The position numbers and the translations under genes were made by a program. Below the pieces are notes generated by a model. The model did not search any database, was not told the origin of the DNA, and was given only the letters and a program-made list of their open reading frames with translations. A stretch of 64,000 bases of DNA, from assembly GCA_963833585.1 (NCBI GenBank), contig CAWHYF010000001.1:372001-436000 (forward strand), given 5' to 3'. Source of the DNA: Bog-756 sp963833585. Its GTDB lineage: Bacteria > Actinomycetota > Acidimicrobiia > Acidimicrobiales > RAAP-2. How positions within the stretch are numbered: position 1 is the first letter of the stretch; every line of letters begins with the position of its first letter. Positions 43,699-52,178 of this stretch are shown here, one piece after another.

Positions 43699-44658
43699 GT
43701 GATCCCGGACCAGGTCATCGACCGGCTCCGGTGCCCGCAGTGCGGGGAGACCATGAAACCGGACGGGGACGAACGGGCGGTGGAGTGCCCGTCGGGCCAC
43801 CGGTGGCCGATGGAACAGGGGTACCTCGACTGTTCTCGGGGGTCGGTCCCCGACGGGACCACCAGCGCCACCTTCGCCAGCTTCGGCTTCGAGTGGAACA
43901 ACTTCGACGACGTGCGCACCGAGGACGAGGGCTTCGCCGACGTCTACTTCCGGGACGTGGACCTGCCCGCCCTGGAGGGAAAGGTGGGCCTCGACGCCGG
44001 GTGCGGGAAGGGTCGCTACACCCGGTTCCTGGCCGACCACCTCGGGGCGGTCGCCGCCCTGGACGGGTCCTCGGCGGTGGAGGCCGCCGCCCGGAACCTG
44101 TCCGGCTTCCCCTCCGCACTGGTGGTTCGTTCCGACCTCCGCCATGCCCCGTTCGCCCCGGCCTCCTTCGATTTCATCGCCAGTCTGGGCGTCCTCCATC
44201 ACCTGGACGATCCGCGGGCCGGCTTCGAGCGGCTGGTCGGGTATCTGGCCCCCGGCGGCCAGATCCTCCTCTATCTCTACAGCCGTCCCGACGCGCCGGG
44301 CCTCCGCTCCACAGCCCTGGCCGCGGCGGCCGCCCTGCGCACGGTCACCGTGCGCCTGCCCCACCGGCTCCTGAAGCTGGTGAGCGCTCCCGTCGCCGCG
44401 CTCCTCTACTGCGGCCTGGTCCTCCCGGGGGCCTACGGCGACCGGCGGGGCACCCCCGCGCTGTCGGCCCTGCCCATGGACGCCTACCGTGGCAAGCCCC
44501 TGCGAAGTCTGGTCCTCGACACCTTCGACCGGCTCAGTGCCCCGGTCGAACACCGCTACGTGTGGAGCGAGTTGGAGCCCTGGTTCGCCGGGGCGGGGCT
44601 GGTGGTCGATGCGGCCCGGGACGAGACCGGCTGGTTCGTACTGGCCCACCGGCCCTGA
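43699..44658 (+). CDS. SAM-dependent methyltransferase with N-terminal zinc-ribbon (Trm112-like)
   Basis: A 319-residue protein. The first 45 residues carry a Trm112-like zinc knuckle (LRCPQCGETM ... VECPSGHRWP). The methyltransferase core begins with KVGLDAGCGKGRYTRFLADHLGAVAALDGSS (motif I near residue 95) and SFDFIASLGVLHHLDDPRAGFERL. This fusion is common in surface-glycan and antibiotic clusters. GGAGCAGG stands 4 nt before the GTG start. It probably methylates a sugar hydroxyl in this locus; the target is unknown. Confidence 0.85.
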   Translation: MIPDQVIDRLRCPQCGETMKPDGDERAVECPSGHRWPMEQGYLDCSRGSVPDGTTSATFASFGFEWNNFDDVRTEDEGFADVYFRDVDLPALEGKVGLDAGCGKGRYTRFLADHLGAVAALDGSSAVEAAARNLSGFPSALVVRSDLRHAPFAPASFDFIASLGVLHHLDDPRAGFERLVGYLAPGGQILLYLYSRPDAPGLRSTALAAAAALRTVTVRLPHRLLKLVSAPVAALLYCGLVLPGAYGDRRGTPALSALPMDAYRGKPLRSLVLDTFDRLSAPVEHRYVWSELEPWFAGAGLVVDAARDETGWFVLAHRP

Positions 44659-44678
44659 GCACGGGAGGGCGAGGCGAC

Positions 44679-45548
44679 ATGGTGGAGGTGGACCGTCGCA
44701 TCATGGCCGTGGTGCTCACCCACAATGCACCGGCATCACTGGCCCGCTGCCTCGAGGCGGTGGCCGGCCAGACCTGCCCGCCCGACGCCGTACTGGTGGT
44801 CGACAACGCCAGTCGCCCCCCGGTGGAGGCGGTTCCCGGCTCGACCGGCATGCCGCCGGTGCGGGTGGTGCGGTCGGAGACGAACACCGGCCCGGCCGGT
44901 GGCTACTCCCGGGCGCTGGCCGAGTTCCTCGGCTCGGGGTTCGGCCACGCCTGGGTCCTCGACGACGACATGTGCCCGGAGCCCGATTGTCTCGAGCGCC
45001 TGTGGTCCGTGGCCCAGACGCTCCCGGGCAAGGCCTTCGTCTTCCCCAAGTCCCGGCAGCCGGACGGCTCGCTCGACGTGTGGCCGTCGTGGTGCGGCTT
45101 CGTGGTGTCCCGTGAGATCATCCTGGCGGTGGGGCTGCCCATGGGGGAGCTGTTCTGGTGGGCCGAGGACACCGAGTACCTCCAGTGGCGCATCCCGGAG
45201 GCGGGCTATCCGCGTCACGTGGTCGAGGGGGCGATCGTGGTCCACGCCGCCATCCGCCATGGTGAGGGTGTACCCCTGTGGAAGTACTACTACGAGGCCC
45301 GCAACATGCTCTACGTCCACATGCACGTGAAGCGCCGACTGGGCCGCTATCCCGGCAGCGTGTCCAAACTGTTCGCCCGGGCGGTCCTGCGGGAGCGGAG
45401 TGGGAGGCTCCAGCGGGTGGGGGTCATGACCTGGGGACTCTGGGACGGGGCCCGGGGGAACCTGGGCATCCGGTTCCCGGTGGAGCCGATGCAGGAGCGC
45501 GCCACGACGGGGGCGCCCGCCGGCCTTCGAACCTCCGGTCAGAGGTAG
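44679..45548 (+). CDS. glycosyltransferase family 2, galactofuranosyl/rhamnosyl-transferase-like
   Basis: A 289-residue GT-A enzyme. MAVVLTHNAPASLARCLEAVAGQT, AVLVVDNASRPP, NTGPAGGYSRALAEF and HAWVLDDDMCPEP (DDD metal site) mark the same GT2 branch as 34165-35172. ELFWWAEDTEYLQWRI and the KYYYEARNMLYV tail fit this branch too. It starts 20 bp after the methyltransferase gene, in the same unit. The 3' end overlaps the convergent glycosyltransferase gene by 10 bp. Confidence 0.87.
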   Translation: MVEVDRRIMAVVLTHNAPASLARCLEAVAGQTCPPDAVLVVDNASRPPVEAVPGSTGMPPVRVVRSETNTGPAGGYSRALAEFLGSGFGHAWVLDDDMCPEPDCLERLWSVAQTLPGKAFVFPKSRQPDGSLDVWPSWCGFVVSREIILAVGLPMGELFWWAEDTEYLQWRIPEAGYPRHVVEGAIVVHAAIRHGEGVPLWKYYYEARNMLYVHMHVKRRLGRYPGSVSKLFARAVLRERSGRLQRVGVMTWGLWDGARGNLGIRFPVEPMQERATTGAPAGLRTSGQR

Positions 45549-46705
45549 GTCATCAGCGGGTCCGCCTCGCGGTGGCGGGCCACGGACGCCAGGGCGGCCT
45601 CGACCGTGTCCACCTCACGCCCCAGGGCCAGCCGGTCCCGGACCGCCTGCCGGCAGCGGTCCCCGAGGGAAGGGTCGGTCCGCCGCCACCCCTCGAGATC
45701 GCGGATGGCCCCGACCAGGGCGCCGGGGTCCTTCGGGGGCACCAGGAAGCGCGCCAGCCAGTCCACCAGGATTTCCGGGTTGCCTCCGGTACGGGAGGCC
45801 ACCACCGGGACGCCGCAGGCCAGCGACTCGATCACCGAGCGGGAGAACGGCTCGTCCCCCACGCTCGGAGCCACCGCCACGTCCGCCGCCGCGATCAGGG
45901 GAACGATGTCGCGGTCCCGGCCGAGCCACCGGGCCTCGCTCGGGCCGGACCGGGCCCGGAGTTCGGCCAGGTATCGGGCGCTCTCGTCCGGATCGGTGCC
46001 GACCGTGGGGCCTCCGGCCAGCACCAGGTGGGCGTGGGGGAGGCGGGTGCTCAGTAGGCGGGCCGCCTCCATCAGCACGTCGAGACCCTTCTCGGGGCTG
46101 ATGCGCCCGGCGTAGAGCACCATGAAGTCGTCGGGATCCGACGCCGACCGCCTGCCGGGTGGCCCGCCGGGCCGAGGACGGACGACGGAAGGTAGGACTC
46201 CATGTCGATTCCGGTGTGCACGACCACCACGCTGTCGGCGGGCAGCGGCGGTGCCCCTCCAGCGCAGGGCGGTGTCGAAGGAGACCGCCAGTGTCAGGGC
46301 CACGTTCGGCAGGCTGCGGCGGATCACGAAGGGGAGGCGCGGAGGGGGCGGATGGCAGAGGCGGAGCACCACCGGGGCGCGGGTCAGGCGGCCCACGGCG
46401 GAGGCGAAGGGCAGGTCGAGGTAGCGGTAGACGTAGACCACGTCGGGCTGGAGGTGGCGGATCTCCTGGGCGGCATCCAGGACCCGGTAGGAGGTGGTGA
46501 ACGGGGCCCGGGTCCGCGGCAGCGTGCCCGGGACGGTGGTGATGGTGTCGGCCACCTCCTGCCAATCGTCGAGGAGGTCGCCGGGCGTGGCATAGACCAG
46601 GTCGATCCGATGGCCCCGCTGGGCCAGGGCCCGGCACATGGTGAGCTGGCTCCGCTCCATGCCGCCCCACGCCCCCAGGTGGTTGGCGACGGTCAGGACG
46701 CGCAT
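45539..46705 (-). CDS. glycosyltransferase family 4, with a short internal out-of-frame stretch
   Basis: A 388-codon open frame for a GT-B enzyme: MRVLTVANHLGAWGGMERS, then VVYVYRYLDLPFASAVGRLT; donor half FMVLYAGRISPEKGLDVLMEAARLL, WLGRDRDIVPLIAAADVAVAPS and PFSRSVIESLACGVPVVASRTGG. Between about 46250 and 46160 the frame reads nonsense (AAARRQRGGRAHRNRH), while the next frame there reads PADSVVVVHTGIDMESYLPSS, which holds the expected (H)xGID motif of GT4. Two opposite indels about 90 bp apart explain this. The true protein is probably normal. It follows the third sulfotransferase paralogue on the same strand. Confidence 0.83.
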   Translation of the reverse strand: MRVLTVANHLGAWGGMERSQLTMCRALAQRGHRIDLVYATPGDLLDDWQEVADTITTVPGTLPRTRAPFTTSYRVLDAAQEIRHLQPDVVYVYRYLDLPFASAVGRLTRAPVVLRLCHPPPPRLPFVIRRSLPNVALTLAVSFDTALRWRGTAAARRQRGGRAHRNRHGVLPSVVRPRPGGPPGRRSASDPDDFMVLYAGRISPEKGLDVLMEAARLLSTRLPHAHLVLAGGPTVGTDPDESARYLAELRARSGPSEARWLGRDRDIVPLIAAADVAVAPSVGDEPFSRSVIESLACGVPVVASRTGGNPEILVDWLARFLVPPKDPGALVGAIRDLEGWRRTDPSLGDRCRQAVRDRLALGREVDTVEAALASVARHREADPLMTYL

Positions 46706-46785
46706 CGGCGCACCCGTACCCGGGCCCGCACGCCCGTCATCCGAGCCGGGCACGGGGCGGGCGCCGGAGACGGCCACGCCCGGGT

Positions 46786-47649
46786 CTACCGGCCGGCCAG
46801 GTGGGCGAAGTGGGGCCACAGGCGCAGGTCGATCTCGGGATGGCGACGGGCCAGGGCGACCATGTCGGGCTCGTAGAGCTCGACGAGCATGCGCTCGAAG
46901 CCGGGGTCGACGGCACGCTTGGACACCGTGGCATTGACGGCGGCGTAGAGCTGGGCGGGCTGGAAGCTGTCGTCCAGTCCGAGGAACCGGTAGGTGGCGG
47001 CCAGCTGGGCCGCCGGGTCCCGGGTGCACGCCTCGTACTGGAGGACCAGCATCTCCCGACGGTCGTAGGTCTCCTCCCAGGGGGCCAGCTCGGCGGCGTA
47101 GAAGCCCCGGGCCAACCCCCGGTACCGCACGTTGCGCAGCCGCCGGCGGGGCATCCGGCGGGAGATGTCGGAACGGTACCGCTCGACCGGATCCCGCAGC
47201 AGCACCAGTACCTTGGCCCCGGGAGCGGCCCGCTTGAGGATGGGCGGAAGCCGGTAGGAGAAGAGATACGACGGGGTCCACTCGCCGGTCAGGGCTCCGG
47301 CCGGGCGTGGGAACCAGCTGTGGTAGGCGGCCAGGTCGGCGTCGGGGCAGTCGCGGTCACCGAACTGCTGGTAGAAGCTCCGGTTGAAGAAGAGCAACTC
47401 CTTCCTCACCGGGCCGTGGACGTCGGGGTGGGCCAGGATGAGGCTGAACCACCACGACGTGCCGCACTTGGACACCCCGACGCCGACGAAATCGGGTGGA
47501 CCGACGGTCATCCCGGCGGGAGGGGCCGGGGCCACCGGCGGGCGGCCGTCCTCCCACGGCGCCAGGTGACCGGTCCGGTGTCGGACCTGGGTCTGGACCG
47601 AGGCCGGGAGGGCCAGGAACGCCGAGCGGGCCCACCCCGCCGCCGCCAT
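46786..47649 (-). CDS. sulfotransferase (paralogue 3 of 3)
   Basis: A 287-residue PAPS-dependent sulfotransferase. PPDFVGVGVSKCGTSWWFSLI keeps the Lys/Thr/Ser of the phosphosulfate loop; VRKELLFFNRSFYQQFG has the KE active-site pair; VLLRDPVERYRSDISRR is the 3'-phosphate motif with Ser. Its N-terminal APWEDG and C-terminal QLAATYRFLGLDDS and VNATVSKRAVDP blocks match 41816-42673, so these are paralogues. The ATG overlaps the end of the next sulfotransferase-like gene (ATGA). It is predicted to sulfate a glycan or glycolipid in the cytoplasm. Confidence 0.86.
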   Translation of the reverse strand: MAAAGWARSAFLALPASVQTQVRHRTGHLAPWEDGRPPVAPAPPAGMTVGPPDFVGVGVSKCGTSWWFSLILAHPDVHGPVRKELLFFNRSFYQQFGDRDCPDADLAAYHSWFPRPAGALTGEWTPSYLFSYRLPPILKRAAPGAKVLVLLRDPVERYRSDISRRMPRRRLRNVRYRGLARGFYAAELAPWEETYDRREMLVLQYEACTRDPAAQLAATYRFLGLDDSFQPAQLYAAVNATVSKRAVDPGFERMLVELYEPDMVALARRHPEIDLRLWPHFAHLAGR

Positions 47650-48798
47650 CAGCGCCCCGACCCGGGCCGGACGGCCGCAGGCCCCACTGCTCGATCTTGG
47701 ACACCGACGTTCGGAGGGCCTTGGTCGCCTTCCAGCTGGTCGACTCGTAGAGCTGGTGCAGCTTCTCCTCGGCCGTGGCCAGGTCGCCCTGGGTCCGTTC
47801 CAGCTCGATGCGGGTGTCGTCCCGCTCGGACCGGGCCAGGTCCCGCTCGGCACCGGTCCGGGCCAGGTCGTGCCAGGTATCGGACCATCGCTGCCGCATG
47901 GCGTAGAACTCCTGTCGGACGTTCTCGCTCCGCCGGGCTTCCTGGCCGGCCTCCCGCCGGGTGGCCAGCAACTCGGTGACCCAGGGGGTCTCGGTCCCGA
48001 GCTCGACCTCCCCCAGGGGCCTGGTGCCCGCCCCGGAGCTCGGCGAGCGTGTCGTGCAGGTGCCGTTGGCCCTCGGAGAGTCGGAGGCGGTCCTCGTCCC
48101 CACTCGGCGCCGTCTGGTGACGGAGCTCGGGGGCGATGGCGGCGGCGGCGGCGGTCGGTGTCCCACCCGGCACGCTGTCCGGCCAACGGTTCGGTCGAGT
48201 CCAGCCAGTCGGCCCAGGCGGAGACCGAGGCCGCCGGGTCGGCGACCACCGATTCGAAGTCGGAGACATAGGTGGCGACGCCGGCCAGTCCGGCCAGGGC
48301 CGAACGGTTGTAGCGCTCCCAGAGGGCCAGCCCGGACGGCAGGGACAGGCCGTCGCGGCGACTGAGCGAACGGGCCACGGCCAACGGCGACCGCCAGACC
48401 AACAGGGCGGTGAGCGGACCGGGCAGGACGGCCCTCCAGAGGGGCAGGAGCAGGCAGAGCCGCGGGTCCTTGACCGCGGAGGGCCGGTTCCCGGGGTAGG
48501 TGTCGGCCAGAACGGACGCGGTGCGAGATCCGTCGAGGACCGCCGCGGTGTGCACCCAGTGCCGAGGAAGCTCCGGCGGCCCGTCCCAACTCCCCCCGAG
48601 GGAGCGGAGCAGGTCGTCGTCATGGCGGCTGAGGGAGAGGCTCTCCCAGTGGTCCGGGTTGCTCTCGTCCCAGGGTATGCGGTCGTCGGGCCGGGGCATC
48701 TGGAGCCCCAGGCCCCCGAGCGCCCCGGTCACCGCCGAGGTACCGCTCCGGTGCATCCCCACGACCACGACCCAGGGCCGGGCGGGTCGGTCGGTCAC
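47649..48798 (-). CDS. sulfotransferase-like protein with C-terminal coiled coil, frameshifted at least twice
   Basis: The GTG start gives RPWVVVVGMHRSGTSAVTGALG, a P-loop-like phosphosulfate motif, then DPRLCLLLPLWR and LLVWRSPLAVARSLSRRDG (3'-phosphate motif). At a run of GCC/GGC triplets near 48140-48165 the sense moves to another frame (IAPELRHQTAPSGDEDRLRL), and near 48030 to a third, which encodes a charged coiled coil (LGEVELGTETPWVTELLATRREAG ... ARSERDDTRIELERTQGDLATAEEKLHQLYESTSWKATKALR). The last piece is typical of tails in glycan enzymes. A further shift near 47690 would be needed to end at the TGA overlapping the next start. Probably one intact gene with sequence errors. Confidence 0.65.
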
Positions 48799-48805
48799 CG
48801 GTAGC

Positions 48806-50935
48806 TCAACGCAGCCGCCGGTAGAGCCTCTGGAATGCCGCCGACGACTTGGGTGAGTGGTAGACGATGTCCAACGCCCACCGCTTCCAGAACGGGAGGT
48901 AGTCGGGGGGAGGGGAGTCGGGCTCGGCGGGCCTCACGACCTGCGGCGGAGCGGCCGGGGGTGCCGCCCGGGTCACCCGTCGGTTCTGCTCGCTGGCCAG
49001 GAGGCCGATGCTGGTCAGATAGCGGCGGATGTCCAACTCGGCCCCGCTCGGCAGGGGCACGTCGTCGCCGTCCTCCCGGGCCACGGCCTGGAGGAAGCTC
49101 TCGGGGGGCTTGGCCACCGGGAACGGCTTGAGAGCCCAGACGAACTGTTGCACGGCGGCGTCGGGGTTGAGCGAGGTGGCCACCGTCCGGAGGGCGCCCA
49201 CCATCTCCAGCGGGAGAAAGTCGTTCAGGTCCTCGTCGTACTGGTCGGTCCGGATCAACTCGAAGTCGTCGCGCGCCACCACCCGCCAGCCGCACCGCTC
49301 GAACATGCGCTCCAGGGTCTCCTGGGTGAAGAACCGGAGGTGGGTGCTGTCCAGCATGCCGGTCTCGGTGGGGAGCCACCGCCCGCACAGGAGGCGCAGG
49401 CCGAGGTCGAAGTGGGCCACGTTGGGTACCGAGACCACCAGCGGGACCTCGTCGTGCTTCAAGGACCAGGCCGAGAGGGCGGTCAGCAGCTGGTGGGGAT
49501 GGACCAGATGCTCGAGGACGTCGAGGATCATGAGGGCGCCCACCTCCCCCACGTCATCCAGTGTGGTCTGGACCGCGTCGAGATCGGTGAGATCGCACCG
49601 GGAGGCGTCGATGCCGGCGTGTTGCATCAGCTCCACGGCCACGGGATGCAGCTCGAGCCCGTGGTACGAGAGGCCGGCCTGGCGGAGCGCGTGGCTCACC
49701 ACCGCGGTCCCCGCCCCCAGGTCCACCACGGTGGCGTCGGGCTCGTCGACCAGGGTCCGCACCAACCCGGCGGCATGGCCCACGGCGCTGTCGGGCTCGA
49801 AGGGGTAGACGTAGTCGTAGGCCTCCTCGGCGGGGACGTCCCGGTTGGTCTCGGTCTTGCGCAGCTCGCCGGGACGGAGGGCACCCCCGGGCTCCGGGCT
49901 CAGCATCACGGCCCTGGTGGCCTCGAGGAAGCCCCGGCCGTAGCGCTGGTCGGGCTCGAGGTGGTTGCCCTCGGCCCACTCGTTCCACGCCACGATGAAC
50001 AGGAGGTTCTCCTCGGGCGGCACCTCCGAGACCGAATCGACGGCCAACCGGAGCCAGCGCTCGTACTCGTCGGGGCTGGCTCCCTCGAAGATGGTCGCCC
50101 CGTAGGGCCGCCGGGCCGTGTTGTCCCACCCGGCCATGACCGACGGGAATCGTCGCCAGGACACCTCGGGCTGGCAGAGTTCGGCCAGGTACGCCGACTG
50201 GTAGTCCAGGATCCGATGGCCCCGGGTGCCCTCCACGGGTTCGTAGACACGCTCACCGGAGAAGGGCATGAAGCCGACGCTGGCATCGAGCCCGAAGGCC
50301 TGGGGCCCCCCGGGGGGTGGTCCGTGGCTCTCCACCCAGCAGAGGTAGAGATCGGGGATGCCCAGCTTCCGGGCCTCCTCCCTCCAGAGGTCGAAGGTCC
50401 GCTTCGGGTCGGGCAGCTGTTGGGCCCGGTAGATGAGCATGAGCGGCCGACCGTCGATCTTGATGTAGCGGTCGTCGGCAAAGGCGGTGGCCAACCAACG
50501 GATGTGGGCCAGGTCGTCGGCCTCGCTGAACTCCTGGGGCATCAGCACCTGGCCGGTGCTGGCGTCCCAGTTGCGGGTCCACTCCTCATTGGCCCAGCAG
50601 AGGGCGAAGGGGAAGTCCGGCGAACCCGAGGACAGCACCTCGTCGAAGGGCCGCTCGAGCAGCCGCTTCCCGTGGAACCAGTAGTGGTAGTAGACGAATC
50701 CCGACACCCCGTGGGCCGCCGCCAGGTCCGCCTGGGCCTGGCGGACCTCGGGGAGGCGGAGGTCGTAGTAGCCGAGATCGGCGGGTACGTGGGGCTGGTA
50801 GTGCCCCGGGTAGAGCGGCCGGGCCCGGTTGACGCTCGTCCACTCGGTGAACCCGGTGCCCCACCACTCGTCGTTCTCGGGGATGGGGTGGAACTGAGGC
50901 AGGTAGAAGGCCAGGGCCCTCGGCTTGTTGGTCAT
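48806..50935 (-). CDS. WbsX-like glycan enzyme fused to a SAM methyltransferase
   Basis: A 709-residue two-domain protein. Residues about 1-345 match WbsX-type proteins (ALAFYLPQFHPIPENDEWWGTGFTEWTSV, CWANEEWTRNWD, LLFIVAWNEWAEGNHLEPD), a GH99-like TIM-barrel group found in polysaccharide loci. Residues about 385-560 are a methyltransferase (ATVVDLGAGTAVVSHALRQAG, LMILDVLEHLVHPHQLL, STHLRFFTQETLERMFERCGW). A tail rich in Pro and Ala follows, with FWKRWALDIVYHSPKSSAAFQRLYRRL at the end. The WbsX reaction is not well established; the fusion suggests that processing and methylation act on the same chain end. TATCAT and a GGGGGAAG site precede the ATG. Confidence 0.85.
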   Translation of the reverse strand: MTNKPRALAFYLPQFHPIPENDEWWGTGFTEWTSVNRARPLYPGHYQPHVPADLGYYDLRLPEVRQAQADLAAAHGVSGFVYYHYWFHGKRLLERPFDEVLSSGSPDFPFALCWANEEWTRNWDASTGQVLMPQEFSEADDLAHIRWLATAFADDRYIKIDGRPLMLIYRAQQLPDPKRTFDLWREEARKLGIPDLYLCWVESHGPPPGGPQAFGLDASVGFMPFSGERVYEPVEGTRGHRILDYQSAYLAELCQPEVSWRRFPSVMAGWDNTARRPYGATIFEGASPDEYERWLRLAVDSVSEVPPEENLLFIVAWNEWAEGNHLEPDQRYGRGFLEATRAVMLSPEPGGALRPGELRKTETNRDVPAEEAYDYVYPFEPDSAVGHAAGLVRTLVDEPDATVVDLGAGTAVVSHALRQAGLSYHGLELHPVAVELMQHAGIDASRCDLTDLDAVQTTLDDVGEVGALMILDVLEHLVHPHQLLTALSAWSLKHDEVPLVVSVPNVAHFDLGLRLLCGRWLPTETGMLDSTHLRFFTQETLERMFERCGWRVVARDDFELIRTDQYDEDLNDFLPLEMVGALRTVATSLNPDAAVQQFVWALKPFPVAKPPESFLQAVAREDGDDVPLPSGAELDIRRYLTSIGLLASEQNRRVTRAAPPAAPPQVVRPAEPDSPPPDYLPFWKRWALDIVYHSPKSSAAFQRLYRRLR

Positions 50936-50983
50936 GCTGCGCTTCCCCCTGTCGACGTTGCCCCCGGCGCGGTCACGGCCCTG

Positions 50984-51014
50984 ATGATACGGCAGAGGCA
51001 GGGTCCGGACGCAA
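50984..51014 (-). promoter_or_regulatory. putative promoter of the WbsX-methyltransferase gene
   Basis: On the minus strand TTGCGT (51009-51014) and TATCAT (50984-50989) are 19 bp apart, about 50 nt upstream of the ATG at 50935 in the gap after the aminotransferase gene. Confidence 0.4.
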
Positions 51015-51053
51015 GAGACGGGCCCGGTGCCCCGTCCCGGCCGGCCCGGCGCC

Positions 51054-52178
51054 TCACGCCGGCACCGACCGGACGATCTCCGTCACCCGGTCCTGGTCGG
51101 CCGGGGAGAGGGCCGAACCGGTGGGCAGGCACAGCCCCCGCTCGAAGACCGCGGCGCAGGCCCGCCCCCCCACGGTGGGTGCCCCCTCGAACACCGGCTG
51201 CAGATGGAGCGGCTTCCAGGTGGGCCGGGACTCGATGTCCTCGGCCTCGAGGGCCAACCGGATCTGCTCACGGTCCGCACCGAAGGCCTCGGGATCGACG
51301 GTGAGACAGGTGAGCCACCAGTTGGGCTCGCCGTACTCGAGGACGGGCATGAACTCGATGCCCGGCGCGTCGGCCAGCGCCTCCCGGTACCGGGCGTCGA
51401 TGGCCCGGCGGCGAGCGATCCGGCTGTCCAGTCCGAGCAGCTGGGCCCGACCCAGGGCGGCCAGCAGGTTGCTCAAGCGGTAGTTGAACCCCAGCACCGA
51501 GTGCTCGTAGTGGGGGAGCGGGTCGCGTGCCTGGGTGGCCAGGAAACGGGCCCGGTCGACCAGCTCGGCCCGGTCGGAGACCAGCATGCCCCCGCCGCTG
51601 GTGGTGATGATCTTGTTGCCGTTGAAGGAGAACACGGCGGCCTGGCCGAATGACCCGGCCGGCCGGCCGTGGTAGGTGGCCCCGAGGGCCTCGGCGGCGT
51701 CCTCCACCAGGGGGATCCCGTACTGGTCGCACAGTGCCCCGAGGGCGTCGTAGTCCGCGGTCTGGCCGTAGAGGTCCACCGTGACCAGGGCCCGGGGAGG
51801 TCGCCCGGCCCGGGACCGCTCGTCCAACGCCGCGGCCACCAGGTCGGGGTCGATGGTCCAGTTGTCCGCCGAACAGTCCACGAAGACCGGGGTGGCCCCG
51901 AGGTAGGTCACCGCGCTGGCCGTGGCCACGAAGGTGAACGACGGCACCAGCACCTCGTCGCCCGGCCCCACCCCGAGGAGGAGCAGCGCCAGGTGGAGGC
52001 CGGCGGTCCCGCTGGTCAGGCCCACGGCGTGCGAGGTGCCCGCCCGGTGGGCCATCTCCCGCTCGAAGGCATCGAGGTCCGGCCCCACCGGGGCGATCCA
52101 GTTGGAGTCGAAGGCCTCGAGCAGCATGCGACGCTCGGTCTCGCCCACCTCCGGTGGGGAGAGGTAGATCCTGCTCAC
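51054..52178 (-). CDS. DegT/DnrJ/EryC1-family PLP aminotransferase (PglE-like)
   Basis: A 374-residue sugar aminotransferase. YLSPPEVGETERRMLLEAFDSNWIAPVGPDLDAFE resembles PglE-type UDP-sugar 4-aminotransferases; SGTAGLHLALLLLGVGPGDEVLVPSFTFVAT binds PLP phosphate, VEDAAEALGATYHGRPAGSFG and FSFNGNKIITTSGGGM carry the Asp and the PLP-linked Lys. It would aminate the 4-keto-6-deoxy sugar made by the PglF-like dehydratase at 21170-23233. The GTG start overlaps the stop of the phosphoglycosyl transferase gene (GTGA), the last joint of a three-gene overlapping operon. Confidence 0.9.
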   Translation of the reverse strand: MSRIYLSPPEVGETERRMLLEAFDSNWIAPVGPDLDAFEREMAHRAGTSHAVGLTSGTAGLHLALLLLGVGPGDEVLVPSFTFVATASAVTYLGATPVFVDCSADNWTIDPDLVAAALDERSRAGRPPRALVTVDLYGQTADYDALGALCDQYGIPLVEDAAEALGATYHGRPAGSFGQAAVFSFNGNKIITTSGGGMLVSDRAELVDRARFLATQARDPLPHYEHSVLGFNYRLSNLLAALGRAQLLGLDSRIARRRAIDARYREALADAPGIEFMPVLEYGEPNWWLTCLTVDPEAFGADREQIRLALEAEDIESRPTWKPLHLQPVFEGAPTVGGRACAAVFERGLCLPTGSALSPADQDRVTEIVRSVPA

